From contig NZ_JBGGTX010000002.1 of assembly GCF_041287255.1 (NCBI RefSeq), positions 744,001-808,000 on the forward strand: 64,000 nucleotides of DNA, written 5' to 3'. The notes beneath the pieces are model-generated. The model was not told where the DNA came from, did not search any database, and saw nothing but the letters and a program-made list of their open reading frames with translations. Of this stretch, positions 17,972 through 26,268 are shown piece after piece. The position numbers were made by a program, and so were the translations under genes. The number at the start of each line of letters is the position of its first letter. The stretch's first letter is position 1. This stretch comes from Tamlana flava (GTDB lineage: Bacteria; Bacteroidota; Bacteroidia; Flavobacteriales; Flavobacteriaceae).

Positions 17972-18421
17972 TTATTTTTTTTCAAACTTTATTTTATTCC
18001 AGTTTTTATCGGCTTTTTTTGGAGAGCTTCTGCTCCTTCATCATTCCATAATTTCAAGGTGTTTGTGCCCCAAGCATTATAAAACAGGTAAAACTTGTCG
18101 TCTTTAATTTGAAATGTTTTTGGGTCAATGCCACTTTTTCGGCTTTAGCACCAATTGCATAAGCATAATAGCCACCATATTGTGGTAAGTATTTTTTAGG
18201 GTCTTTTAAAAAGGTATTTAAGTTTTCTTCAGAAGAAAATTTATAGTCCACACCGTCAAAGGTAGTTTTAAACTGATTGTTTCCTTCAATGGCTTTATTG
18301 CTGAAACAGGAGACGACATCATATCCATTGGCTATGTATCCTTTTTTCACATTATAGCCTATACTTTGTGCTGAAATAAAAGAAATAGATAACAAAATGA
18401 GGGATTGAAATAAACTTTCAT
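17972..18421 (-). pseudogene. YHS-domain exported protein, broken by three single-base frameshifts
   Basis: Read across frames, this region encodes a typical secreted YHS-domain protein of about 150 residues. It has a signal peptide (MKSLFQSLILLSISFISAQ), GYDVVSCFSNKAIEG, the YHS core with YLPQYGGYYAYAIG, then DPKTFQIKDDKFYLFYN, NTLKLWNDEGAEALQ and a lysine-rich end. Three one-base losses break it. The first is in the A run just after the ATG (near 18416), the second at GTGGCATT (near 18127-18134), and the third in a seven-base homopolymer (18014-18020). An intact frame exists only from a TTG at 18395 to 18054 and ends in unrelated residues. YHS domains bind metals such as copper. Homopolymer location leaves sequencing error possible. 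Confidence 0.8.
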
Positions 18422-18471
18422 CGTGAATCGTTTTTCCAATAAGTCTGAAATTGAACGAAAAATTACATTAG

Positions 18472-19452
18472 CTAAAGCACCATGAGGTTGCAGCCACGAA
18501 TATCAGAGTTGTCAAAACGTCCAATGACTTCAAATGAACCATCGGGATTAATAGTGCCCAAATCTTGGGTTGCTATGAAGGAACAAGAGTTGATGTTTGC
18601 CAAATCAATAACATTAATACCGCCTGTTCTATTTGGACTTTGAATGTTGAGTGCATCTTCGGTATCGCGGGTTAAAACTTTCATCCACGGAGGGCACTTA
18701 AAAACCCCGTCGCCTTGGGAGTATGCCTGGCTTAAAAGTTCTGTCATGCCATATTCGCTATGAATGGTTTCAATACCAAAACCTTTTTTTAGTCTATTGT
18801 GAAGTTCTTCCCGAATCAGTTCTTTCCGTCTGCCTTTCATGCCACCTGTTTCCATAATAATGGTGTTTTTTAAGCTGAATTGATAAGTTTCAATCAAATC
18901 GAGCAACGCAAAAGAAACACCAATTAGTAATATTTTTTTTCCTTCAGCATCTAGTGTTTTTAATTGCTTTTGCAATTCTGAAATATTATTCAAATAAAAT
19001 CCGCTTTCTTTGTGTTTTGAAGCTTTTATCATGGCATCAACCATATAAATCAGTGAAGAACCTTGGCGCTCAAGATAGGAGGGTAGCAACCCTAAAATAA
19101 CGTAGTCGTCAATATTTCCATAAAAATGTTCAAAACCTTTGGTAAAGCTTTTTTGGTAAATGCCCAAATCTGTAACGTGGTGTTTGCTTGTTGTGTCTCC
19201 CGCTGTTCCAGAGCTTGTAAAGGTGGTTTTGACAGGCGATGAGGTACTTAAAACGGCTTTGGTTTTAAAAAACTGGATGGGAAGAAAAGGAATGTCATTT
19301 ACGGTTTTAACATCGCTGGGATGTTTGTATAATAAATCGCAAAAAGAGCGATAGACTTTATTGTTTTCAAACTGAAATTTGAAGATTTGTAATGCCAAAT
19401 CTTCAAATTCGTTGTCATTTTTAATCTTGAAAATGGAATGGGTATCAATCAT
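18472..19452 (-). CDS. LuxE/PaaK-like acyl-activating protein
   Basis: A 326-residue protein of the acyl-protein synthetase (LuxE) superfamily, which activates carboxylates as acyl-adenylates. The AMP-binding-like motif FTSSGTAGDTTSKH is near residue 85, and HSEYGMTELLSQAY is near residue 235. The C-terminal ATQDLG and GRFDNSDIRGC match the family end. In flavobacteria such genes are usually annotated as acyl transferases; the substrate is unknown. It has its own two-box promoter, which overlaps the terminator of the upstream gene. Confidence 0.85.
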   Translation of the reverse strand: MIDTHSIFKIKNDNEFEDLALQIFKFQFENNKVYRSFCDLLYKHPSDVKTVNDIPFLPIQFFKTKAVLSTSSPVKTTFTSSGTAGDTTSKHHVTDLGIYQKSFTKGFEHFYGNIDDYVILGLLPSYLERQGSSLIYMVDAMIKASKHKESGFYLNNISELQKQLKTLDAEGKKILLIGVSFALLDLIETYQFSLKNTIIMETGGMKGRRKELIREELHNRLKKGFGIETIHSEYGMTELLSQAYSQGDGVFKCPPWMKVLTRDTEDALNIQSPNRTGGINVIDLANINSCSFIATQDLGTINPDGSFEVIGRFDNSDIRGCNLMVL

Positions 19453-19468
19453 GCCTCAAATAATGAAA

Positions 19469-19501
19469 CAAAAGTATGTAAAATAAAAAAGCGCCACCAA
19501 A
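19469..19501 (-). promoter_or_regulatory. two-box Bacteroidota promoter of the LuxE-like gene
   Basis: Read on the minus strand, a -33 TTTG (19498-19501) is followed after 21 nt by the -7 box TACTTTTG (19469-19476). The ATG at 19452 lies 16 nt beyond the box, so the leader would be very short. The promoter overlaps the terminator hairpin at 19486-19515. Confidence 0.65.
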
Positions 19502-19515
19502 TGGTAGCGTTTTTA
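19486..19515 (-). terminator. terminator of the T9SS-domain gene
   Basis: A stem around CGCTACCA / TGGTGGCG (one mismatch, one bulge) is flanked by A and T runs. It lies 20 nt after the stop of the minus-strand gene at 19535-19879. Confidence 0.65.
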
Positions 19516-19534
19516 ATTATATGGTTCAAATATG

Positions 19535-19879
19535 TTATTTAATCACTAATTTTCTTGCTTCACTAACCTTGTTTTCTGTAATCTTTAAAATATAAACCCC
19601 TTTGCTGAGATTGGATATATTTAACTCTTTCCCTTTTAACTCGGTGGAAAATATGCGTTTGCCCAAAACATCATAAAACTCAATGATTTTATCAGAATTA
19701 AGTTTTGATTGAATGGTAATAAAGCTTTGAGAGCTACTGTTTACAGGGTTTGGATATATTGCCAAGCCTGAAATACTTTCTTCAGGAGGATTCTGGTTTT
19801 TACTGTTTTGTCCCATAACAGATGGAACTGAAAACAGCATAAATGCGAAAAGTAAAAATGCAAAGTAGGTATTTTTCAT
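19535..19879 (-). CDS. short T9SS type A sorting-domain protein
   Basis: A 114-residue protein made of a signal peptide (to about residue 23, VMGQ) and little else than a type IX secretion C-terminal sorting domain. The domain runs from ISGLAIYPNPV (about residue 37) to YILKITENKVSEARKLVIK. Such domains route cargo through the outer membrane via the Por/Gld secretion machine. There is no room for a separate cargo domain, so the protein may be a remnant of a larger gene or a small surface protein. It stands alone. Confidence 0.88.
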   Translation of the reverse strand: MKNTYFAFLLFAFMLFSVPSVMGQNSKNQNPPEESISGLAIYPNPVNSSSQSFITIQSKLNSDKIIEFYDVLGKRIFSTELKGKELNISNLSKGVYILKITENKVSEARKLVIK

Positions 19880-20075
19880 AAGCTCAAATTTGGTTGTGTA
19901 AAGGTAAGTATTTACATCAAAATTGATGCCAAAGTACTGTTAAATAATACTGTAATTGGTCGAAAAATTAAATTCAAGTCATCGTAATGTTACCTTAAAG
20001 TTATTAATTTTACATATTTCATAATATTGTACTTTAAGTTTTATCTTTACTCCAATTTAACATTAGGACTAAATA

Positions 20076-20756
20076 ATGAAGAAAAAGGACATTAAAATTC
20101 TGTTGGTTGATGATGAACCGGATATTCTTGAAATAGTTGGGTATAACTTAACCAGTGAGGGCTATCAGGTTGTTACTGCTGAAAATGGGCTACAAGCTGT
20201 AAAAAAGGCAAAAAAGGAGCTCCCGCATTTAATTATTATGGATGTGATGATGCCAGAAATGGATGGTATTGAAGCTTGTGAATTGATTAGAAAAAATCCT
20301 GATTTAAATAATACCATTGTTACTTTTTTAACAGCAAGAGGAGAAGATTACTCGCAAGTGGCGGGCTTTGATGCCGGTGCTGATGACTATATAACAAAAC
20401 CAATTAAGCCTAAAGTTTTGGTGAGCAAAGTAAAGGCGCTCTTAAGAAGGTTTAAGGAAGAAGATGTGGTGGATACTGTTAAAGTGGGTAATTTAGTAAT
20501 CAATAGAGACGAATACAAAATTACGTCCAAAGGAAAAGAAATAATATTGCCACGAAAAGAATTTGAATTGTTATCTTTATTGGCATCAAAGCCAGGAAAA
20601 GTATTTAAAAGAGATGAAATACTTGACGCCGTTTGGGGGAATGAAGTAGTTGTTGGTGGCAGAACCATTGATGTACATATTAGAAAACTTCGTGAAAAAA
20701 TTGGTGATGATAGTTTTAAAACCATAAAAGGTGTTGGCTATAAGTTTGTTGATTAA
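20076..20756 (+). CDS. OmpR/PhoB-family response regulator
   Basis: A 226-residue two-component regulator. The receiver domain (residues 5-120) has Asp12/Asp13, the phospho-acceptor Asp56 in IIMDVMMPEMDG, and the conserved Lys in TKPIKP. The C-terminal winged helix (about residues 130-225) has LPRKEFELLSLL and GGRTIDVHIRKLREKIG. It closely resembles the PhoB-like regulator that most Bacteroidota carry. Its stop overlaps the kinase ATG by one base (TAATG), giving a coupled pair. Confidence 0.95.
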   Translation: MKKKDIKILLVDDEPDILEIVGYNLTSEGYQVVTAENGLQAVKKAKKELPHLIIMDVMMPEMDGIEACELIRKNPDLNNTIVTFLTARGEDYSQVAGFDAGADDYITKPIKPKVLVSKVKALLRRFKEEDVVDTVKVGNLVINRDEYKITSKGKEIILPRKEFELLSLLASKPGKVFKRDEILDAVWGNEVVVGGRTIDVHIRKLREKIGDDSFKTIKGVGYKFVD

Positions 20757-21799
20757 TGCAGGCAAAATTTAAAAAATCTTACAAGTTTGCGATTAAAACA
20801 TCGCTCTACACAACCATTTTTATAACACTCCTCATGAGTGTTTTTTTGTATTATCTCTATGAGTTTAATTGGTTGCATATTTTGGGGTTTTCGCTCAGTG
20901 TGTTTCTGTTTTCTTTTTTAATTATTCAGTTCAGTATTGAGCGCTTTATATACAAAAGGGTGAAAAAAATCTATGATGATTTAACCTTATTGGAATCGGC
21001 GAGTTTAAATAAAAGGTCTATCACGACCGATATGAAAACCCTAACTGAAGAAATCGATAAATATGCCCGCGACAAAAAACTGGAAATAGAAACCCTCAAA
21101 GTGAGGGAGGAGTACAGGAAAGAGTTTTTAGGCAATGTGTCGCACGAGCTTAAAACTCCCTTGTTTACGGTTCAAGGTTATATTTTAACACTTTTGGATG
21201 GTGCTGGTGAAGACGAAAAGCTTAGGGAAAAGTACCTTAAGAGAGCAAGTAAAGGTGTAGAACGCTTGGGTTATATTATTAAAGATTTGGACATGATTAC
21301 CAAATTGGAAGTTGGTGATTTAAGTTTGAATTTTGAAAAATTTGACATTGTTGAGCTGGTGGAAAACGTTTTTGACATGTTAGAGATGAAAGCCAGTAAG
21401 AAGAAAATCACTTTAACTTTTGATAGAGACTACCCCAATCCAATAATGGTTAGGGCGGACAAAGAACGCATTCAACAAGTTCTTGTCAATTTAATCGTTA
21501 ATTCCTTAAAATACGGCAGGGAAAAGGGGACTACTGAAATAAGTATTGAAAACCTTATAAAAAGTAAGGTTATTATACGTGTAACGGACAATGGAGAGGG
21601 CATTGCAAAAACTCATTTACCTAGACTTTTTGAACGTTTTTACCGTGTTGACAAAAGTGGCTCAAGGAAAGAAGGAGGTTCTGGACTGGGTCTATCCATT
21701 GTGAAGCATATCATAGAAGCCCATGATGAAAAAATATACGTTGAAAGTGAATTTGGCGTGGGCAGTGAATTTTCTTTTACGCTAGAAAAGGCTAAATAG
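20756..21799 (+). CDS. sensor histidine kinase (PhoR-like)
   Basis: A 347-residue membrane kinase with two N-terminal transmembrane helices (about residues 13-35 and 41-60) separated by a very short loop, so no large periplasmic sensor is present. The phospho-acceptor is His130 in NVSHELKTPLFTVQGY. N-, G1- and G2-box motifs are NLIVNSLKYG, VTDNGEGI and GGSGLGLSIVKHI. It partners the response regulator that it overlaps by one base. The 3' end overlaps the convergent glycosyltransferase gene by 18 nt. Confidence 0.95.
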   Translation: MQAKFKKSYKFAIKTSLYTTIFITLLMSVFLYYLYEFNWLHILGFSLSVFLFSFLIIQFSIERFIYKRVKKIYDDLTLLESASLNKRSITTDMKTLTEEIDKYARDKKLEIETLKVREEYRKEFLGNVSHELKTPLFTVQGYILTLLDGAGEDEKLREKYLKRASKGVERLGYIIKDLDMITKLEVGDLSLNFEKFDIVELVENVFDMLEMKASKKKITLTFDRDYPNPIMVRADKERIQQVLVNLIVNSLKYGREKGTTEISIENLIKSKVIIRVTDNGEGIAKTHLPRLFERFYRVDKSGSRKEGGSGLGLSIVKHIIEAHDEKIYVESEFGVGSEFSFTLEKAK

Positions 21800-22831
21800 T
21801 TCCTTATAATTAATTTCAAAATCAAAGGATTTTAAGCCCAAATAATGTTTAACTTCATTGAGCTTACTTAAAGTGAAATCATCTTGATTGCAACTTGGTA
21901 CTAATTGCATTTCGGTTAATCTGCTGGCCAAATATTCTTGTTCAAACTGTCCTGGGGTTGGTATAAAAAATGCTTTTTTGTTCAGTCTAGCCAAATCCAT
22001 CACCGTGGTATAGCCAGAGCGCGAAATAATCAAAGCGCTTTCATTGATTGTTTTTTCCAATAAACTCGAGGTCATAAAATTGTAAATGGTAATACTGCCA
22101 ATAAGCTGAATGGTTTGTTCTTGTTCAATGATGCCCTTAACAAAAACAATTTTTCCTGAAAAATTTTTCAACTCTTTTAAAAGCTTTTCCTCGAGTATAG
22201 TGCGTTGCGGTTCTGGACCGGAAATCAAAACCATCAAATCATTTTTTATTTCAGAATTGGTTTTGTTAAACCGACTCAAAGGACCAATATATTTTGTTGG
22301 GATATCAATCGTTTTTACATGTCCCAAACGTCCGCTTAGATTGACATCACCTTCAACATCAGGAACCCAGCATTCATTGTATTTCTTTATGATTTCTTGG
22401 TGCATTTTTGTACTCAACCAAGTGGTGTTTCCACTAAGAACATTTAGTTGGTGTGTAATAAACACAGAAGGCACATATTTGTTGCGAACGCCTAAACGGT
22501 TGTCTGAAATAATTCCTGCAATATCGTTGTTATGCTCTAAAATGGCATCAATGGATTTCTTTTCGGCTTTTACGGCCTTTAAAATTTTAGGAGCATCTTT
22601 CAGTAATCTTAACCTAAAATTCTTTCCTTTCTTCGCGTAATTTACATCATAAGGAGGTAATTGAGTGGATGAAAGGTTTGGAAATTCCTTCCTTAAAAGA
22701 GTTAGTGCGGCACCGTCGCTGGCAATAACAGGAACGAATCCTTCCTGCATTAAGGCAGTGATAATAGGAATGCACCTGGTGGCATGGCCCAGTCCCCAAT
22801 TTAACGGCGCAACTAAAATTCTTTTCTTCAT
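21782..22831 (-). CDS. MurG/GT28-like glycosyltransferase family protein
   Basis: A 349-residue GT-B-type glycosyltransferase-like protein. The glycine-rich N-terminal segment APLNWGLGHATRCIPII is typical of MurG-like acceptor loops, and the C-terminal half has LISGPEPQRT and SALIISRSGYTTVMDLAR as the nucleotide-sugar side. This group is usually annotated as UDP-GlcNAc:LPS-type or hypothetical glycosyltransferase; donor and acceptor are unknown. It overlaps the convergent histidine kinase gene by 18 nt. Confidence 0.85.
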   Translation of the reverse strand: MKKRILVAPLNWGLGHATRCIPIITALMQEGFVPVIASDGAALTLLRKEFPNLSSTQLPPYDVNYAKKGKNFRLRLLKDAPKILKAVKAEKKSIDAILEHNNDIAGIISDNRLGVRNKYVPSVFITHQLNVLSGNTTWLSTKMHQEIIKKYNECWVPDVEGDVNLSGRLGHVKTIDIPTKYIGPLSRFNKTNSEIKNDLMVLISGPEPQRTILEEKLLKELKNFSGKIVFVKGIIEQEQTIQLIGSITIYNFMTSSLLEKTINESALIISRSGYTTVMDLARLNKKAFFIPTPGQFEQEYLASRLTEMQLVPSCNQDDFTLSKLNEVKHYLGLKSFDFEINYKELFSLF

Positions 22832-22900
22832 GAAGATGATAATGTGAAACTTGAAATCTAACCTCTTTTTACATCTTTTAAATCAAAAAAATGGATGTGT

Positions 22901-22925
22901 TTACAAGGCTTGAAACAAGTTGTAA
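22901..22925. repeat. inverted repeat in the divergent glycosyltransferase-trmB spacer
   Basis: TTACAA-GG-CTTG and CAAG-TTGTAA form a near-perfect 10-bp stem around AAA, with GG bulged. It lies in a divergent promoter region of about 180 bp between 22831 and 23013, so it could be an operator or an RNA hairpin. No known consensus matches. Confidence 0.4.
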
Positions 22926-23012
22926 TTAAAATTAAAGATAAACACATTAATGCCCTTGTATATTTCCTTAATTTTACCAAAAAATTAAATTAATAAGAAA
23001 TAGTAATCAACC

Positions 23013-23687
23013 TTGGGAAGCAAAAATAAACTGAGAAGATTTAAGGAAAATGAAACTTTTGGCAATGTGTTTCAGCCAACTCGTGATGAATTGGTCAACT
23101 TTAGTTTCGATTTAAAAGGAAACTGGCGAAAAGATGTTTTTAAAAACCAAAATCCCATAGTTTTGGAATTGGGTTGTGGAAAAGGTGAGTACTCGGTGGC
23201 CTTGGCAAAAAAATACCCTGATAAAAACTTTATTGGCATAGATATAAAGGGTGCAAGATTTTGGAGAGGAGCTAAAACGGCTGTTGAAGAAAGTATTCCA
23301 AACGTGGCATTTCTTCGCACTCAAATTGAACTGGTTGACTATGCATTTTCTGAGCATGAAGTTGATGAAATTTGGATAACCTTTCCAGATCCACAAATTA
23401 AATACAAGCGCACCAAGCACCGGATGACCAACAGCGCCTTTTTAAAACGTTACAAGAAAATTTTAAAGCCCAATGGTGTAGTGAACCTTAAAACCGATAG
23501 TGAGTTTATGCACGGGTATACGCTCGGTCTATTGCATGGTGAAGGACACAAGGTTCTCTACGCTAATCATAATGTTTACAAGCAAGAAGGTAGCCCCGAG
23601 GAGGTTACCAGGATTCAAACTTTTTACGAATCGCAATATTTAGAGCAAAACAAAGCAATTACGTATATTCGGTTTAAAATTAAATAG
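23013..23687 (+). CDS. trmB: tRNA (guanine(46)-N7)-methyltransferase
   Basis: Methylates G46 in the variable loop of tRNAs with S-adenosylmethionine. The 224-residue length fits the family. The SAM site is VLELGCGKGEYSVALAKKYP (about residues 50-69), the acidic loop is NFIGIDIKGARFWRGAK, and the catalytic region has ITFPDPQIKYKRTKHR. The start codon is TTG (MGSKNKLRRFKENETF), which matches the usual N-terminus of flavobacterial TrmB. It opens a three-gene run with LysE and the alkyltransferase-like gene. Confidence 0.95.
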   Translation: MGSKNKLRRFKENETFGNVFQPTRDELVNFSFDLKGNWRKDVFKNQNPIVLELGCGKGEYSVALAKKYPDKNFIGIDIKGARFWRGAKTAVEESIPNVAFLRTQIELVDYAFSEHEVDEIWITFPDPQIKYKRTKHRMTNSAFLKRYKKILKPNGVVNLKTDSEFMHGYTLGLLHGEGHKVLYANHNVYKQEGSPEEVTRIQTFYESQYLEQNKAITYIRFKIK

Positions 23688-23689
23688 AC

Positions 23690-24319
23690 GTGGACATCAC
23701 CCTTATTTTTTTTCTCGGACTTATTTTTGCGCTTTTAGGGGTAGTTCCGCCGGGATTATTGAATATGACAGCGGCAAAAATTAGCCTAAAAGAAGGGCAT
23801 GTTCGGGGGATAATGTTTTCCGTTGGGGTTTGTGTTGTTGTTTTTGCACAAACCTATATTGCTGCAATTTTTGCGCGTTACTTGAGTAAGCATCCTGAAG
23901 TGATCAGTGTGTTGCGTGGTGTGGCTTTGATCATTTTTATTTTGATAACTGTATATTTTTTGTTTATTGCTAAGTCTACTCCAAAACAGCAGATTGAACC
24001 CAAAATGAAAAGTAAACATAGCCGTTTTTTCCAAGGTATGTTGTTGTCAGCAATAAATGTGTTCCCTATTCCATATCAAGCTTATGTGACGATTACTTTG
24101 GCATCGGTAGGTTGGCTGTCTTTTGAGCAAATTAATATCTTGTCTTATGTGGCCGGAGCTGGCACCGGTACTTTTGTGACTCTTTACATGTACATATTCT
24201 TTTTTGATAAAATAAAGGGCAAGTCTTTTACCAGTCAAAAAAACATGAATCGAATTATTGGTCTTATTACTGGTGTCGTAGCTATCGCTACATTGATAAA
24301 TATTATTCAGGACTTTTAA
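23690..24319 (+). CDS. LysE/RhtB-family translocator
   Basis: A 209-residue membrane protein with six predicted helices and the family motif GVVPPGLLNMTAAKISLKEG near the N-terminus (residues 16-35). LysE/RhtB proteins export amino acids such as lysine, threonine or homoserine lactone; the substrate here is unknown. The start is GTG, 2 nt after the trmB stop, so the two are probably translationally coupled. Confidence 0.88.
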   Translation: MDITLIFFLGLIFALLGVVPPGLLNMTAAKISLKEGHVRGIMFSVGVCVVVFAQTYIAAIFARYLSKHPEVISVLRGVALIIFILITVYFLFIAKSTPKQQIEPKMKSKHSRFFQGMLLSAINVFPIPYQAYVTITLASVGWLSFEQINILSYVAGAGTGTFVTLYMYIFFFDKIKGKSFTSQKNMNRIIGLITGVVAIATLINIIQDF

Positions 24320-24322
24320 CGA

Positions 24323-24652
24323 ATGAAACCGGAAACACTAAATTTTTTTGATAAAGTTTATGAAGTGGCAAAACTTATTCCATATGGTAGAGTGACAAGC
24401 TACGGTGCTATTGCCAAATTCTTGGGTGTAGTAAAAAGTGCGAGAATGGTTGGGTATGCCATAAATGGATCTAAGGGGAAGGATGTCCCAGCACACCGTG
24501 TTGTAAACCGAAAAGGCCTACTTACTGGCAAACATCATTTTGATGGTACAAACCTGATGCAACAGCTTTTGGAGATTGAGGGCGTTGAGGTAGTTGACAA
24601 TCAAATACAAAACTTTAATGAGGTTTTTTGGGATCCAGCAAAGGAATTATAA
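24323..24652 (+). CDS. alkyltransferase-like protein (MGMT family without the nucleophile Cys)
   Basis: A 109-residue protein homologous to the DNA-binding domain of O6-alkylguanine-DNA alkyltransferase: IPYGRVTSYGAIAKFLG, then ARMVGYAINGS (arginine finger). The active-site motif PCHR is PAHR here (Ala57), so it cannot take up alkyl groups. Such ATL proteins bind O6-alkylguanine and hand the lesion to nucleotide excision repair. It starts 3 nt after the LysE-family stop and ends the operon. Confidence 0.9.
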   Translation: MKPETLNFFDKVYEVAKLIPYGRVTSYGAIAKFLGVVKSARMVGYAINGSKGKDVPAHRVVNRKGLLTGKHHFDGTNLMQQLLEIEGVEVVDNQIQNFNEVFWDPAKEL

Positions 24653-24768
24653 TCAGCTGTTTGTTTCAAAATTCACAGTAAATTGAAAATCTTCAATACA
24701 TAAGAAAATCAAATAATTGCATCAAAAAAACTTCTCGCTTCTGCCTTAAAAATTCTACCATTATTACC

Positions 24769-24776
24769 TATCTTTG
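24769..24776 (+). promoter_or_regulatory. -7 promoter element (TAnnTTTG) of mrp
   Basis: TATCTTTG matches the Bacteroidota -7 consensus, 27 nt before the ATG at 24804. No clear -33 box is visible. Confidence 0.5.
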
Positions 24777-24803
24777 CACTTAGAATGATTCTTAATAAAA
24801 GAA

Positions 24804-25940
24804 ATGAAACTGAATAAAAAAGATATATTAAAGGCACTGGAAAGTATAACCGTTCCTGGCGAAGGACAAAACATGGTTGAAAGCGGTGCAGTTAAAAATG
24901 TGGTGACTTTTGGTGATGAGGTTGTTGTTGATATTACCATAAAAAACCCAAGTTTACAAGCTAAAAAGCGTACTGAGGTTGATATTTTAAAAACCATTCA
25001 CGATCAGGTTTACGAAAAAGCTAAAATAAAGGTAAACGTTACTGTTGATGCGACAGAAAAACCTAAGGTAAATATCATCAAAGGTAAACCGGTTCCGGGA
25101 ATAAATAATATTGTAGCTGTAGCTTCAGGTAAAGGTGGTGTTGGTAAATCTACAATAACGGCAAACTTGGCGGTAACCTTGGCTAAAATGGGCTTTAAAG
25201 TTGGCGTTTTGGACGCCGATATTTACGGACCTTCCATTCCCATTATGTTTGATGTTGAAGCCGAAAAACCTTTGGCCGTAAATGTTGAAGGAAAATCTAA
25301 AATGAAACCCATTGAAAATTATGGCGTAAAAGTTTTATCCATAGGGTTTTTTACGCAGCCAGACCAAGCCGTAGTTTGGCGTGGCCCCATGGCAGCTAAG
25401 GCTTTAAACCAAATGATTTTTGATGCCCATTGGGGTGAGTTGGATTTCTTGTTGTTGGATTTGCCTCCAGGTACTGGCGATATCCATTTAAGCATCATGC
25501 AGTCCTTGCCAATCACTGGAGCGGTCGTGGTTAGTACACCTCAAAATGTGGCCTTGGCCGATGCCAAAAAAGGAGTGGCCATGTTCCAGCAAGAAAGCAT
25601 TAGCGTTCCTGTTTTAGGAATTATTGAAAATATGGCGTACTTTACCCCGGCTGAATTGCCCGATAATAAATATTATATCTTTGGAAAAGAAGGTGCCAAA
25701 AACTTGGCAGAAGATTTAAAAGTGCCATTTTTAGGAGAAATTCCTTTGGTGCAAAGTATTAGAGAGGCGGGTGATGTTGGTCGTCCAGCGGCATTGCAAA
25801 CAGCAACACCTTTAGAGCAGGCTTTTGAAAAATTGACCCAAAATGTTGTTGAAGAAATGGTTCGAAGAAACGACAATTTGCCACCAACCGAGGCCATTAA
25901 AATTACAACTATGGCAGGTTGTAGTGCAGTAAAAAAATAA
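24804..25940 (+). CDS. mrp: Mrp/NBP35 family Fe-S cluster carrier ATPase
   Basis: A 378-residue scaffold/carrier that delivers Fe-S clusters to apoproteins. It has an N-terminal MIP18/DUF59 domain (residues 1-90) and a deviant Walker A P-loop GKGGVGKST at 109-117. DADIYGPSIP follows, and LLLDLPPGTGD is the Walker B region. The CxxC motif found near the C-terminus of many Mrp proteins is replaced here by YFTPAEL, as I recall for other Bacteroidota members. The next gene encodes a NifU C-terminal-like scaffold, giving an Fe-S assembly pair. Confidence 0.94.
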   Translation: MKLNKKDILKALESITVPGEGQNMVESGAVKNVVTFGDEVVVDITIKNPSLQAKKRTEVDILKTIHDQVYEKAKIKVNVTVDATEKPKVNIIKGKPVPGINNIVAVASGKGGVGKSTITANLAVTLAKMGFKVGVLDADIYGPSIPIMFDVEAEKPLAVNVEGKSKMKPIENYGVKVLSIGFFTQPDQAVVWRGPMAAKALNQMIFDAHWGELDFLLLDLPPGTGDIHLSIMQSLPITGAVVVSTPQNVALADAKKGVAMFQQESISVPVLGIIENMAYFTPAELPDNKYYIFGKEGAKNLAEDLKVPFLGEIPLVQSIREAGDVGRPAALQTATPLEQAFEKLTQNVVEEMVRRNDNLPPTEAIKITTMAGCSAVKK

Positions 25941-25985
25941 ATTGCTTTTTACCTTGAATAAGGAAAAGTTAGTGCAACTAAATAT

Positions 25986-26225
25986 ATGACTTCAGAAGAA
26001 TTAAGAGAAAAAGTAGAACTTGCCTTAGATGAAATCCGTCCGTTTCTTCAAAGTGATGGCGGGGACATTTCATTATTGTCCATTGAAGATGATAGGCTTG
26101 TAAAAGTTCAATTGCAAGGTGCTTGTGTGGGTTGTGGTGTTAACCAAATGACGCTAAAATCTGGTGTAGAAATGACCATAAAAAAGCATGCTCCACAAAT
26201 TGAACAGGTTATAAATATTGGCTAA
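25986..26225 (+). CDS. NifU family (Nfu-type) Fe-S scaffold protein
   Basis: A 79-residue protein equal to a single NifU C-terminal domain. The cluster-binding CxxC is CVGC (Cys47, Cys50), preceded by LQSDGGDISLLSIEDD. Two subunits would bridge one [4Fe-4S] cluster for transfer. It lies 45 nt after mrp on the same strand, which supports a joint role in cluster delivery. The abundance of Fe-S enzymes in the next 14 kb makes this placement sensible. Confidence 0.93.
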   Translation: MTSEELREKVELALDEIRPFLQSDGGDISLLSIEDDRLVKVQLQGACVGCGVNQMTLKSGVEMTIKKHAPQIEQVINIG

Positions 26226-26268
26226 TTATCTTTTTTGATTAAAAATTAATTACAGGCCTTTAAAAGGG

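Noticed and set aside
20042..20049. TATCTTTA as a promoter of the response regulator gene
   Set aside because: The last base differs from the consensus and the only upstream TTG is 12 nt away, too close for a -33 element.
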